64,000 bases of DNA, from contig NZ_JADWYJ010000001.1 of NCBI RefSeq assembly GCF_021354595.1, positions 1,403,446 through 1,467,445 of the forward strand, written 5' to 3'. How positions within the stretch are numbered: the first letter of the stretch is position 1; every line of letters starts with the position of its first letter. Under the pieces are notes generated by a model that was given only the letters and a program-made list of their open reading frames with translations, had not been told where the DNA came from and made no database searches. The position numbers were made by a program, and so were the translations under genes. The stretch is from Maribellus sp. CM-23 (GTDB taxonomy: Bacteria; Bacteroidota; Bacteroidia; Bacteroidales; Prolixibacteraceae). Below are positions 1-8,809 of this stretch, piece after piece.

Positions 1-116
1 TATTTATTTAAGAATTAAATTAAACATTTTTTGTTTAAAGTTGTATTAGCTAATGCTAAACAAAACAATTTAAACGAGCAGAGCAGAAAACTTTTTAATC
101 ACTTTAAATCAGAATC

Positions 117-1904
117 ATGAAAACAAAAAATCTATTTAAGAATGCAAAAGCAGGTTTCAACTTGCTACTGATGCTCTTCTTCGCTATTGGAGTGGTATCA
201 CTAACATCTTGCGAAGACGATGACGAACCAATGCCAGAAGCCGAAATGGAAAAAACGATTGTGGATGTTGCAGCAGAAGCTGGGTCATTCCAAATATTGT
301 TACAAGCTGCCCAAAAAGCAGGTTTGGCCAACTTCCTAAGTACGGAGAAAAACCTTACCGTTTTTGCGCCAACCGATGCTGCTTTTTCGACTTTGCTCGG
401 AGATCTGGGCTTAAGTAGCCTTGACGATATCGACAATGCAACCCTTGCTTCTATTTTAACTTACCATGTTGTCAGCGGCATGGCTTATGCCAACACGCTC
501 TCAACGGGCGTTCTGCCAAGCTTAAACAACAATTCTCCCGATCAAAAGCCACTCTCGTTAATGGTTAACATTGGAAACGATGTGATGATTAACAACGCAA
601 AAGTTGCAGCTGCCGATGTAATGGCATCAAACGGAATCATTCATGTAATCGACAAGGTTTTACTTCCTCCTTCGGTTGTCGACCTTGCCACGTACTCCGG
701 TAATTTTTCATCATTGGTAAGTGCTGTTGTGAAAGCCGATTTAGTTGAAGCTTTGAGCGGAGACGGACCGTTCACTGTTTTCGCACCCACCAACGATGCT
801 TTCGCCGAGCTTTTTGCTGTCTTGGGAATTACCGGTCTTGATGAAGTAGCAATGAACGATCTTACCTCAATTTTAACCTACCATGTTGTTGGAGATAATG
901 TATTGTCAACAGAACTATCAGCAGGAATGGTTGAAGCATTGTCCGGTGAATCATTCGACGTAACCACTGACGGCGGTGTTATCCTAAATGGAAACATTAA
1001 AGTTACAGCAACAGATATTCAGGGGACAAATGGCGTAATTCACGTTATTGACGCTGTTTTGGTTCCTCCAACTCAAAAGTCGAATACCATAGCTGATATA
1101 GCCGTGGCCAATTCGGAGTTTTCAATTCTGGTTGAGGCGCTCATGAAAGCTGACCTGGTAGGAGCGGTGTCGGATAAGGGGGCAGATTTGACCGTTTTTG
1201 CTCCAACCAACGATGCCTTTGTGGCGCTTCTTTCAGACTTGGGAGCCAGTTCATTGGATGATGTTCCTGTAGAAACACTGACCAACATTTTACTGTACCA
1301 TGTCATTGGCAGTAAAGCCATGTCAACAGATTTAAGTAGTGGCTATTACCCCACACTTTCAACTTATAGCGGAAACAATATTTCGATGTACATCAAGGTT
1401 GACGACGGTGTTTACATCAACAAAAATACGATGGTTACCACCCCTGATATTGAAGCAGACAATGGGGTTATTCACGTAGTTAACAAGGTAATACTTCCGC
1501 CTTCGGTTGTAAACATCGCGATCGACAACAGCAATTTCAGCACACTGGTTGATGCAGTTGTTAAGGCAGGATTAGTGGACGCTCTTAGCGGGACAGGACC
1601 ATTTACTGTGTTTGCTCCAACCAATGATGCATTTGCTGAACTGTTCAACACACTTGGAATATCTGGTATAGATGATTTAACAGCAGAACAGCTTACACCA
1701 ATCTTAACCTACCACGTTGTTTCGGGCAATGTACTTTCAACCGACCTGAGCAATGGCACAGTAACGACGCTCAATACAGAGAACAATCTTACTATTGATC
1801 TCACTGCTGGAGTTAAAATTAACGATTCGAATGTAATTGCCGCCGACATACAGGCAAGCAACGGAGTGGTTCATGTAATCGATAAAGTATTGATCCCCGA
1901 GTAA
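117..1904 (+). CDS. Lipoprotein with four tandem fasciclin (FAS1) domains
   Basis: This 595-residue protein is probably exported and lipid-anchored, because a hydrophobic segment at residues 15-29 is followed by the lipobox-like LTSC with Cys32 and an acidic stretch. Four FAS1 domains follow at about residues 45-185, 190-318, 325-460 and 465-595. Each shows the TVFAPTNDAF box, the ILTYHV motif and the closing NGVIHVIDKVL-type motif. FAS1 domains mediate adhesion or protein-protein contact at the cell surface; no enzymatic role is implied. The fourth domain closely resembles the single domain of the next gene, which suggests duplication. The ATG at 117 places the signal sequence correctly. Confidence 0.93.
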   Translation: MKTKNLFKNAKAGFNLLLMLFFAIGVVSLTSCEDDDEPMPEAEMEKTIVDVAAEAGSFQILLQAAQKAGLANFLSTEKNLTVFAPTDAAFSTLLGDLGLSSLDDIDNATLASILTYHVVSGMAYANTLSTGVLPSLNNNSPDQKPLSLMVNIGNDVMINNAKVAAADVMASNGIIHVIDKVLLPPSVVDLATYSGNFSSLVSAVVKADLVEALSGDGPFTVFAPTNDAFAELFAVLGITGLDEVAMNDLTSILTYHVVGDNVLSTELSAGMVEALSGESFDVTTDGGVILNGNIKVTATDIQGTNGVIHVIDAVLVPPTQKSNTIADIAVANSEFSILVEALMKADLVGAVSDKGADLTVFAPTNDAFVALLSDLGASSLDDVPVETLTNILLYHVIGSKAMSTDLSSGYYPTLSTYSGNNISMYIKVDDGVYINKNTMVTTPDIEADNGVIHVVNKVILPPSVVNIAIDNSNFSTLVDAVVKAGLVDALSGTGPFTVFAPTNDAFAELFNTLGISGIDDLTAEQLTPILTYHVVSGNVLSTDLSNGTVTTLNTENNLTIDLTAGVKINDSNVIAADIQASNGVVHVIDKVLIPE

Positions 1905-1957
1905 AAAACAGAATGTCAGAAAAAAGCTATTTATAAATCATATTAAAAATTAACACG

Positions 1958-2461
1958 ATGAAAACAACAAAACAACTTCTATCAATTGTATTGGTCACAG
2001 TATTAACTGTTTCCCTTAGCCTGAGTGCTAAAGCTAAAACCGACGGCGAAGCATCTTCCTCAACCGTCGTTGAAATAGCTGCCGGAAATCCTGATTTCTC
2101 CATTTTGGTGGATGCAGTAAAAAAAGCAGATCTTGCAGGTGCACTTAGCGCCGAAGGACCATTTACCGTTTTTGCTCCAACCAACGAAGCTTTTACCACC
2201 TTGTTTAAGCAATTGGGCGTCGACGGAATTAAAGATTTAACAGCTGAGCAGCTCACACCTATTCTTACTTACCATGTTGTAGCAGGGAAAGTAATGTCGG
2301 GCGATCTTTCCAATACTTCTGTTGCTACTTTGAACGGAAAGAAAATTAAGATCGATCTGACGAACGGAGTAATGATCAACGACAGTAAAGTTGTTACCCC
2401 TGATATTTCAGGGAAAAACGGGGTGATACATGTGATCGACAAAGTGCTGATTCCAGAGTAA
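1958..2461 (+). CDS. Secreted single-domain fasciclin (FAS1) protein
   Basis: This 167-residue protein has an N-terminal signal peptide (about residues 1-26, ending near SLSAKA) and one FAS1 domain with GPFTVFAPTNEAF, LTPILTYHVV and NGVIHVIDKVLIPE. It starts 53 bp after the four-domain paralog and ends in a strong hairpin terminator, so the two genes probably form one transcript. There is no lipobox cysteine, so it should be periplasmic or released. The domain is nearly superimposable on the last domain of the upstream gene. Function beyond adhesion-type binding cannot be read from sequence. Confidence 0.93.
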   Translation: MKTTKQLLSIVLVTVLTVSLSLSAKAKTDGEASSSTVVEIAAGNPDFSILVDAVKKADLAGALSAEGPFTVFAPTNEAFTTLFKQLGVDGIKDLTAEQLTPILTYHVVAGKVMSGDLSNTSVATLNGKKIKIDLTNGVMINDSKVVTPDISGKNGVIHVIDKVLIPE

Positions 2462-2484
2462 ATTATGACAGCCATGACATTTGC

Positions 2485-2516
2485 AAAAGGATTCCACCCG
2501 GAATCCTTTTATTTTT
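2485..2516 (+). terminator. Rho-independent terminator after the fasciclin genes
   Basis: An 11-bp stem (2485-2495 pairing with 2500-2510) with a 4-nt ACCC loop is followed by ATTTTT. It lies just downstream of the second fasciclin gene on the plus strand. Confidence 0.85.
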
Positions 2517-2588
2517 CACCTTTCACTGAACAAAACAGGAGAAACTTCCTTATTATGACAAGCTCATTTTCGTTTAATCTTAATTCAA

Positions 2589-2620
2589 CTTGATTAAACA
2601 AAGTGCAACAATTACCTTTA
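2589..2620 (+). promoter_or_regulatory. Putative promoter of the MerR-type regulator
   Basis: CTTG at 2589-2592 and TACCTTTA at 2613-2620 are 20 bp apart. This fits the Bacteroidota pattern TTTG-N19/21-TAnnTTTG with one mismatch in each box. Transcription would start near 2625, so the reading frame's GTG at 2603 cannot be the translation start and the ATG at 2645 is preferred. Confidence 0.5.
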
Positions 2621-2644
2621 CAAAATATCAGAAGATCAGGAAAA

Positions 2645-3523
2645 ATGAAAACAGCGGGTTATTCCATAAAAGACCTCGAAGTGCTCTCCGGAATTAAGAT
2701 GCACACCATTCGGATCTGGGAGAAAAGGTATGAGCTTTTAAGCCCGAACCGCACAGATACCAACATTCGCCTTTACGACGATGAAGATCTGAAGCGACTG
2801 CTGAATATTTCGCTCCTGACAAAAAACGGCTACAAAATTTCGAAAGTCTCCCAATGGAATGACAACGAAATAAAAGACACTGTTATTAAGCTGGCATCCT
2901 CAAAAACTTCTTACTCCGACTACATCGACCGGTTTATGTTTCTGATGGTAGAATTAGACACGGTCGGCTTCGAGAAACTGTTAAATGAAGTACTTTCGGA
3001 ATTCTCGTTTGAAGATGCACATTTCAATATTCTTTTTAAGCTGTTTGAGCGTGTTGGAACTTACTGGCAGGTTGGTTCTATTTTTCCGGCCCAGGAGCAC
3101 TACGTCACCCATCTGTTTCGCCAAAAGTTAATTGCTGAAATTGACAAACTTGGTAGTTCGGAAGCCGGAAAGCGAACCATTTTGTTTTACCTGCCCGAAA
3201 ACGAGTTACACGAAATGAGTTTGCTTTTCTACTCATACCTGGCACGAAAAAGTGGCTACAACGTTTTCTATTTGGGTCAGTCGGTTCCGTTTGAAGACCT
3301 TGAAAAAATAAGTACCGCCAAAGAAGTTGATTACGTTTTTACTGCTTTTGTCAACTCCATTCCTCCAGATGAACTGGAAGATTACCTGGTCCGACTCAGA
3401 GAGTGTTTTCCGAAACAAAAAGTATTTATTACCGGGCACCAGGTTCGGCAAAACAACCCGGCGCTGCCACGTAACTTCAAAACGGTAAAAGACCACCACG
3501 AATTCAAAAAATACCTGGGCTGA
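2645..3523 (+). CDS. MerR-family regulator with CarH/LitR-like cobalamin-binding domain
   Basis: The N-terminus (SIKDLEVLSGIKMHTIRIWEK, residues 7-27, read as two halves) is a MerR winged-helix DNA-binding domain. The C-terminal part matches the two-part B12-binding module of light-sensing regulators. The helical part contains W141-x9-E151-H152, the pattern known from CarH. The Rossmann part contains ENELHEMS with His189 in the place of the cobalt-ligating histidine, although the usual Gly of DxHxxG is Ser. The protein therefore probably binds adenosylcobalamin and may release DNA on illumination (inference). It lies directly after fasciclin genes, which are recurrent neighbours of such regulators in Bacteroidota. 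The start was chosen from the promoter position; the protein has 292 residues. Confidence 0.82.
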   Translation: MKTAGYSIKDLEVLSGIKMHTIRIWEKRYELLSPNRTDTNIRLYDDEDLKRLLNISLLTKNGYKISKVSQWNDNEIKDTVIKLASSKTSYSDYIDRFMFLMVELDTVGFEKLLNEVLSEFSFEDAHFNILFKLFERVGTYWQVGSIFPAQEHYVTHLFRQKLIAEIDKLGSSEAGKRTILFYLPENELHEMSLLFYSYLARKSGYNVFYLGQSVPFEDLEKISTAKEVDYVFTAFVNSIPPDELEDYLVRLRECFPKQKVFITGHQVRQNNPALPRNFKTVKDHHEFKKYLG

Positions 3524-3670
3524 CCGTGCAGAATTGTGTCGCACCGGAAAGCAAGCATTCCGATATCATCCCTTTTGTTAATTAATGTAAAAAGGACATA
3601 ATGCGGTTTTTTTACCCTAAAATTTCATCCTATTTTTCATAAATTGCATCCCTGTAACTGAAACGAAAAG

Positions 3671-4171
3671 ATGGAAAAGCTAAGTTGGACAAAGGATATT
3701 TTTGGGTCGAAGCTTGAAATCAGGCAGGGGGCGAGTAAAATCGGAAGCATTAACTGGGACAACATGCTCAGTTCGCAGGCACAGGCCATGATTAACGGCA
3801 AACTTTTTACGCTTAACCGCGAATTTTTTCTCTCGAAACTTGAGATTTACGACTCCAACAGCCAGTCGCTGCTCGGAACCATCATGATCAACTTCTTTAA
3901 TACCCGCAGCGATGTGCTGATCAACGGGAAACGTTTTGAACTGGAAATAAAAAACTTCTGGCAATCGCGGTGGTCGTGGAAATTTAACGGCAACGACATT
4001 ATCAGTTACACTTCTCACGAATTTGTTACCAAAGACAAAGGCACCATCGAACTAGCCACCCCCATTAACGACGAGGTGGAAATCCTCATTCTGCTGGGGC
4101 TGTTTGTGCGCAACCAGTTTATCCTCTTTATGTTGCTGATTCTGCTGATCGTAGTTGTGATAATCGTTTAA
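3671..4171 (+). CDS. Conserved protein with C-terminal membrane anchor, function unknown
   Basis: This 166-residue protein has no signal peptide. The first 130 residues are rich in predicted beta strands (alternating motifs such as KLEIYDSNSQSLLGTI and DVLINGKRFELEI). The last 30 residues form a very hydrophobic segment ending in LLILLIVVVIIV, so it looks like a tail-anchored protein with a cytoplasmic beta domain. The fold is loosely reminiscent of LURP-one/scramblase-like proteins, but I do not recognise a specific family. It stands alone between the MerR regulator and convergent metG. Confidence 0.7.
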   Translation: MEKLSWTKDIFGSKLEIRQGASKIGSINWDNMLSSQAQAMINGKLFTLNREFFLSKLEIYDSNSQSLLGTIMINFFNTRSDVLINGKRFELEIKNFWQSRWSWKFNGNDIISYTSHEFVTKDKGTIELATPINDEVEILILLGLFVRNQFILFMLLILLIVVVIIV

Positions 4172-4175
4172 GCAA

Positions 4176-4206
4176 AAACCGTCTCTGCGTACAGAAACGG
4201 TTTAAT
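4176..4206 (+). terminator. Weak hairpin terminator
   Basis: AAACCGT (4176-4182) pairs with ACGGTTT (4197-4203), and an inner CTG/CAG adds pairs. The following sequence TTTAATATAA is only moderately T-rich. It sits 5 bp after the stop of the tail-anchored protein gene. Confidence 0.5.
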
Positions 4207-4258
4207 ATAATAGTGTAAGTTTCCTACCCGATTTAACTCGGCAAGAACCCTTACGGAA

Positions 4259-4282
4259 AAGCACCAACAAGAGTTGGCACTT
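4259..4282 (-). terminator. Terminator of metG
   Basis: On the minus strand a 10-bp stem (two G-T wobbles) closes a 4-nt loop and is followed by TTTTCC. It begins just after the metG stop codon at 4289. Confidence 0.65.
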
Positions 4283-4288
4283 GTATTT

Positions 4289-6322
4289 TTAGCGAATCTC
4301 AGAGCCGTTTTTCACCTTTTTATCAGGCGAAACAATCGACAGAGTCCCGTCAGCATTCTCCGCACAAAGAATCATTCCCTGTGATTCAATTCCTTTCAGG
4401 CTTTTAGGCGCCAGGTTCACCAAAATAGAAACCTGTTTGCCAATCAGTTCTTCGGGCTGGTAATATTCCGCAATGCCGGAAACCACTGTACGTTTGTCAA
4501 TACCTGTATCGATTGTAAGTTTCAGCAGCTTCTTCGTTTTGGCCACCTTTTCGCACTCGATAACGGTTCCAGCGCGAACATCCATTTTGGCAAAATCATC
4601 AAACTCGATGTTTTCTTTGGCCGGAGCAGCTTTAGCCGTTGCCATTTCGTTGGCTTTCTTGGTATCTTCCAGTTTCTGAAGCTGGGTTTCGATCACACTG
4701 TCTTCAATTTTTTCAAAAAGAAGCTCGGGTTTGTTCACCTTATGACCAACCGGCAACAAGGCGGTATCGCCCAGTTTTTCCCAATCCATTTTCTCCAGGT
4801 TCAGGAAGCCGCGCAGTTTATCCATGCTAAACGGAAGGAAAGGCTCCAGGCAAATCGTCAAATTGGCAGTAACCTGCAAACAAACATTCAGGATGGTTTT
4901 TACCCGCTCAGGATCAGTTTTAATCACCTTCCAAGGTTCCTCGTCGGCCAGGTATTTATTGCCCAAACGCGCCAGGTCCATGGCATTTTTCAGCGCTTCG
5001 CGAATCCGGAAATTATCCAGGCTCTTCTCCACATCGGCTTTTATGGTGGAGATGGAAGCCAGTGTTTCTTTGTCAAAATCCGAAAGTTCCCCGGCTGCCG
5101 GAATTACACCCTCGTAATATTTTTGCGTAAGCACCAGTGCGCGGTTTACAAAGTTACCCAGCACCGCTACGAGTTCGTTATTGTTACGTGCCTGAAAATC
5201 TTTCCAGGTAAAATCGTTGTCTTTGGTTTCCGGCGCATTGGCTGTCAACACATATTTCAGCACATCTTCTTTTCCCGGGAATTCTTCCAGGTATTCATGC
5301 AACCAAACTGCCCAGTTTCGTGAAGTGGAGATTTTATCGTTCTCCAGGTTCAGGAATTCATTCGCCGGCACATTTTCAGGCAAGTTGTAGGTTCCTTCTG
5401 CTTTCAGCATAGCCGGGAAAATGATACAGTGAAAAACAATGTTGTCTTTCCCGATAAAATGCAACATCCGTGTTTCCGGGTCCTTCCAGTAAGTTTCCCA
5501 CTCGGGTGTCAGTTCTTTAGTAGCAGAAATATAACCGATCGGTGCATCAAACCATACGTACAACACTTTGCCTTCGATACCTTCCACCGGCACCGGCACA
5601 CCCCATTCGAGGTCGCGGGTAACCGCACGCGGCTGCAAACCTCCGTCAATCCACGATTTCACCTGGCCATAAACATTCGGTTTCCACTCTTTGTGGCCTT
5701 CCAGTATCCACTCGCGCAACCACGGCTCGTATTGGTCGAGCGGCAAATACCAGTGTTTGGTTTCCTTTAAAACCGGCTGGTTTCCGCTAAGGGTCGATGT
5801 TGGATTGATCAATTCAGTCGGGCTAAGCGATGTTCCGCAGCTTTCGCACTGGTCGCCATAAGCTTTTTCAAAACCACATTTCGGACAGGTGCCAATAATG
5901 TAGCGGTCAGCCAAAAACTGTTTGTTCTCCTCGTCGAAATATTGTTCCGATGTTTTTTCAATTAACTTACCCGTTTCGTAAAGCTTTCTGAAAAATTCAG
6001 AAGCCGTTTCGTGATGAATCTCCGAACTCGTACGCGAATACACATCAAACGAAATACCCAGTTTCTGAAAAGATTCCTTGATAATTTCGTGGTACCTATC
6101 TACAATATCCTGCGGCGTAACACCTTCATTTTTAGCCTTGATCGTAATCGGCACTCCGTGTTCGTCGGAACCGCCAATCATAATCACGTCTTCCTTTTTT
6201 AGGCGAAGGTAACGGGCATAAATATCAGCCGGAACATAAACTCCGGCCAGGTGACCGATGTGAATCGGGCCATTGGCATAAGGTAGCGCAGTGGTTATCA
6301 GCGTACGTTTGAACTTACTCAT
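4289..6322 (-). CDS. metG: Methionine-tRNA ligase
   Basis: This cytoplasmic class I aminoacyl-tRNA synthetase charges tRNA-Met with methionine. The 677-residue protein begins with the HIGH region [14 protein letters not shown] (about residues 14-27). A zinc knuckle CPKC...CESC lies near residues 145-165 in the connective domain. The KMSKS-like loop reads DKISTS near residue 335. The C-terminal EMAP/tRNA-binding domain ([20 protein letters not shown]) fills about residues 570-677, as in the long dimeric MetRS. Length and all signatures are complete. It is monocistronic, with a near-consensus promoter upstream and its own terminator. Confidence 0.98.
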   Translation of the reverse strand: MSKFKRTLITTALPYANGPIHIGHLAGVYVPADIYARYLRLKKEDVIMIGGSDEHGVPITIKAKNEGVTPQDIVDRYHEIIKESFQKLGISFDVYSRTSSEIHHETASEFFRKLYETGKLIEKTSEQYFDEENKQFLADRYIIGTCPKCGFEKAYGDQCESCGTSLSPTELINPTSTLSGNQPVLKETKHWYLPLDQYEPWLREWILEGHKEWKPNVYGQVKSWIDGGLQPRAVTRDLEWGVPVPVEGIEGKVLYVWFDAPIGYISATKELTPEWETYWKDPETRMLHFIGKDNIVFHCIIFPAMLKAEGTYNLPENVPANEFLNLENDKISTSRNWAVWLHEYLEEFPGKEDVLKYVLTANAPETKDNDFTWKDFQARNNNELVAVLGNFVNRALVLTQKYYEGVIPAAGELSDFDKETLASISTIKADVEKSLDNFRIREALKNAMDLARLGNKYLADEEPWKVIKTDPERVKTILNVCLQVTANLTICLEPFLPFSMDKLRGFLNLEKMDWEKLGDTALLPVGHKVNKPELLFEKIEDSVIETQLQKLEDTKKANEMATAKAAPAKENIEFDDFAKMDVRAGTVIECEKVAKTKKLLKLTIDTGIDKRTVVSGIAEYYQPEELIGKQVSILVNLAPKSLKGIESQGMILCAENADGTLSIVSPDKKVKNGSEIR

Positions 6323-6365
6323 TCTGAATTATTTTGAAGATTCTTTGATTTCTTTTTCAGGGGGG

Positions 6366-6397
6366 CAAAGATAGTTGTTTTTCAGAACGTCAACAAA
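6366..6397 (-). promoter_or_regulatory. metG promoter, consensus Bacteroidota type
   Basis: On the minus strand TTTG (6397-6394) and TATCTTTG (6373-6366) are separated by exactly 20 bp, a perfect match to TTTG-N20-TAnnTTTG. Transcription should start near 6361, leaving a leader of roughly 40 nt before the ATG at 6322. Confidence 0.8.
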
Positions 6398-6406
6398 GAC
6401 ATTTTT

Positions 6407-8008
6407 TCAGAATCGATCGTGCAGATTTGTTTCACTTTGCCGGGTTAATTCATCCCCGTAAAAGAAAAATTCTTCGGTTGCTTCCTCAAAAATATAGCCA
6501 CTGTCTCCGTCCGGTCCGTTGTAGCCCCGCGCACCGTCGAGTCCCCTTCTTCCGGAAAATCCGTTGGGATTACCGTTACCACCGCGGCCTCCCTGCCCTC
6601 CGGAACCCGCTAAACCTCCCGATCCTCCGTAACCACCGACTGTTTCCGCTTTAATATGATCGCGGTAAATACGAGCGTCATCGGTAAAATAGAGGTGAAT
6701 ATTTCCGCCAAAACCTCCCGGCGCCCCAAAGCCGCCGCTTCCTCCGAAACCACCGTCACCGCCGTCCTCTCCGGGCCCCTGACGCCGTTCCTGCACCTGG
6801 TATTCTTCTTCCACATCGCGGTAAACCGTTACTTCCTCTGAAACCTGTTCTCTTACCGTTTCCTCTTTTCCTTCGCTGTTGATAATCTTTTTCTCCACGG
6901 TTTTTGCCACGGTTTCCTTAAACGGCTTACGAACCATTCTTTTCTTCGTTACTGTTTCATACCACACACGGCCATCGGCTCCATTTCCTCCGCTGCCGCC
7001 GTTACCGCCATTTCCTCCGCCACCGCCGTTACCGCCCGCCGATTCAACATAAAAGCTTCCTCCATCGGGGTTGATTAAGTATTTGTACTCTTCTCCGCTG
7101 TTAAAATTCTGCGCATATACATACAACATATTGCACAACAAAGTGGAATCAAAATACATATCCGTCCAAACTCCAATGTCCGGCCCATCCTGACCGGGTT
7201 CACCATCCTGTCCGTGCCCGCCGTGTTCTCCGTTGTATCCCGAGCTTCCGCTGGTTCCGCTAAAACCACTAAAACCGCTTGATCCTGACATGCCACGGAG
7301 ACCAAGACGATACGCGTGCCGGTAATCCAATGCCAGTGAAAATTCCTGGTATAATTCGGGGTTTTGTTCTGCCCAAACCAGTAAGCCTACCCGGTGATCA
7401 ATCACCTTTTCAAAATCCGGTTCAATTTTAAATTTCCCTCTAGAAAAGGAGATTCCATCGAAATCCAGGTACGACGAGAAACGCTCAAAATTAGAACGCG
7501 TAACCTTTGTTTTCCTAACGACTCCGTTATTGTAAGTTGAGATTATTTCGCCTGAAAAAGAACATCCGGGCGCCCTATCAAACGCTGATACCGGTGAGAA
7601 ATCAACCGCTACCTCATAATTCAAGGGCACCAAGAGCTCTTTTGCCAGTTGAGGTTTTTTATGCGGCCATACTTTTAATCGAACGTATTTACCTTTGGAA
7701 GGAGCCAGCTCAGCATTCACTTTAACTTTTCCAAACGAACGGCTCTCGCCCCCTACTACTTCCACTTCGTATTTCCAGCCAAAAAGCAAACCTCCGCCGC
7801 TATCCCAGGCTTTTATTTTATCGCCTTTTTTTCCATAGGCAACCACTCCAACCGAAAACGTTTCTCCGGGAAGTACCAGTTGATTTTTATCAAAAATAAT
7901 TTGAATGGAATCGATCTTTTTTGCAAATATTCCGGCTTCTGACCGTTCAGTTGCTATCAATGCCAACAGCATCAACAACCCTGCAATGCGTAAGTAATTG
8001 TTTTTCAT
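6407..8008 (-). CDS. Secreted glycine-rich, collagen-like repeat protein
   Basis: The protein (533 residues from the ATG at 8008) has a signal peptide, KNNYLRIAGLLMLLALIATERSEA. About 220 beta-rich residues follow and then a Gly-X-Y tract near residue 250 (GMSGSSGFSGFSGTSGSSG, then EHGGHGQDGEPGQDGPD). Two further Gly-rich blocks follow (GGNGGGGGNGGNGGSGG and GGDGGFGGSGGFGAPGGFGG), separated by a charged linker rich in KTVEKK and EEVTVYRDVEEE. Collagen-like and poly-Gly stretches suggest an extended envelope or extracellular fibre, and no catalytic motif is visible. An upstream ATG at 8029 is possible but would put charged residues before the signal peptide. It is flanked by metG and a divergent HAD gene. 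Confidence 0.75.
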   Translation of the reverse strand: MKNNYLRIAGLLMLLALIATERSEAGIFAKKIDSIQIIFDKNQLVLPGETFSVGVVAYGKKGDKIKAWDSGGGLLFGWKYEVEVVGGESRSFGKVKVNAELAPSKGKYVRLKVWPHKKPQLAKELLVPLNYEVAVDFSPVSAFDRAPGCSFSGEIISTYNNGVVRKTKVTRSNFERFSSYLDFDGISFSRGKFKIEPDFEKVIDHRVGLLVWAEQNPELYQEFSLALDYRHAYRLGLRGMSGSSGFSGFSGTSGSSGYNGEHGGHGQDGEPGQDGPDIGVWTDMYFDSTLLCNMLYVYAQNFNSGEEYKYLINPDGGSFYVESAGGNGGGGGNGGNGGSGGNGADGRVWYETVTKKRMVRKPFKETVAKTVEKKIINSEGKEETVREQVSEEVTVYRDVEEEYQVQERRQGPGEDGGDGGFGGSGGFGAPGGFGGNIHLYFTDDARIYRDHIKAETVGGYGGSGGLAGSGGQGGRGGNGNPNGFSGRRGLDGARGYNGPDGDSGYIFEEATEEFFFYGDELTRQSETNLHDRF

Positions 8009-8063
8009 GGCTAGTCGTTTTTTTGTCAAACGGTCTTAACATAAATTCAAAAACTGTTCCGCA

Positions 8064-8095
8064 ATTGGTATTTCTTCAGCGATCGCTTACCTTCG
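8064..8095 (+). promoter_or_regulatory. Promoter of the HAD phosphatase gene
   Basis: ATTG at 8064-8067 and TACCTTCG at 8088-8095 are separated by 20 bp and match the Bacteroidota promoter pattern with one mismatch in the -7 box. The start codon at 8109 would be only about 8 nt from the transcription start. Confidence 0.55.
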
Positions 8096-8108
8096 CGTTT
8101 TTTTAACA

Positions 8109-8762
8109 ATGATACAATTCACTCACATCATTTTCGATCTCGACGGTACCCTAACCGACAATACCCAGGGGATTATTAATTCGTTGAAATATGCCTTCAA
8201 TCGCTTGCAAATCGACGATTACCCGGAAGACAGACTGAATGATTTTATAGGGCCACCCCTGCAATGGGGTTTCAGTCAGCTGTTTGGGCTAAACGAACGC
8301 AATACCCGGCTGGCCGTGGAATATTTCAGGGAATATTACAGCGAAAATGGCTGGCACCAGAACATGCCTTACAACGGGATACAGGAAATGATGGCCGAAC
8401 TCGACAACCAGGGAAAACGCATGTACATTGCCACTTCAAAATTCGAAAAATACGCGGTTCGGATTATGGAGCATTTTGAAATGGATAAATACATACTTCA
8501 GGTAAAAGGTGCCGACTACAAGGGAGAGAAAGCCAGCAAGACACAGATTATTACAGATCTTTTACAGATGCAGCAACTGGCTCCGTCTGAAGAGATTGTT
8601 ATGGTGGGTGACACTTTGTTCGATATTGAAGGCGGAAAACAAAACGGTTTGTCAACCATTGCAGTTGCCTACGGTTTTGGCAAAGAGCACGAGCTAAAAG
8701 CGGCACAACCCGATTTTTATGCCGAAGATGTGGAAGAACTTTATGACTTACTGATTCGTTAA
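8109..8762 (+). CDS. HAD-family phosphatase, phosphoglycolate phosphatase-like
   Basis: This 217-residue cytoplasmic hydrolase carries HAD motif I (IIFDLDGTLTDN, nucleophile Asp near residue 10). Motif II is the Ser in YIATSK, the motif III lysine lies in KGEKASKTQI, and motif IV is MVGDTLFDIEGG. A four-helix cap sits between motifs I and II, as in the PGP/Gph and PpaX subfamily. The substrate cannot be fixed from sequence; small phosphorylated metabolites such as phosphoglycolate are the family norm. It starts a plus-strand run with the lipoprotein esterase and the LD-carboxypeptidase. Confidence 0.9.
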   Translation: MIQFTHIIFDLDGTLTDNTQGIINSLKYAFNRLQIDDYPEDRLNDFIGPPLQWGFSQLFGLNERNTRLAVEYFREYYSENGWHQNMPYNGIQEMMAELDNQGKRMYIATSKFEKYAVRIMEHFEMDKYILQVKGADYKGEKASKTQIITDLLQMQQLAPSEEIVMVGDTLFDIEGGKQNGLSTIAVAYGFGKEHELKAAQPDFYAEDVEELYDLLIR

Positions 8763-8809
8763 TAAAAACTGTATCGAATACGATTCAACAATCCTAAAAA
8801 GCATTTGAA

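Noticed and set aside
2603..2644. GTG at 2603 as start of the MerR-type regulator
   Set aside because: It lies inside the predicted promoter, before the -7 box. The ATG at 2645 gives the usual MerR N-terminus.
4742..5323. Plus-strand frame of 193 codons opposite metG
   Set aside because: It is the shadow of metG, without a promoter or known domain.
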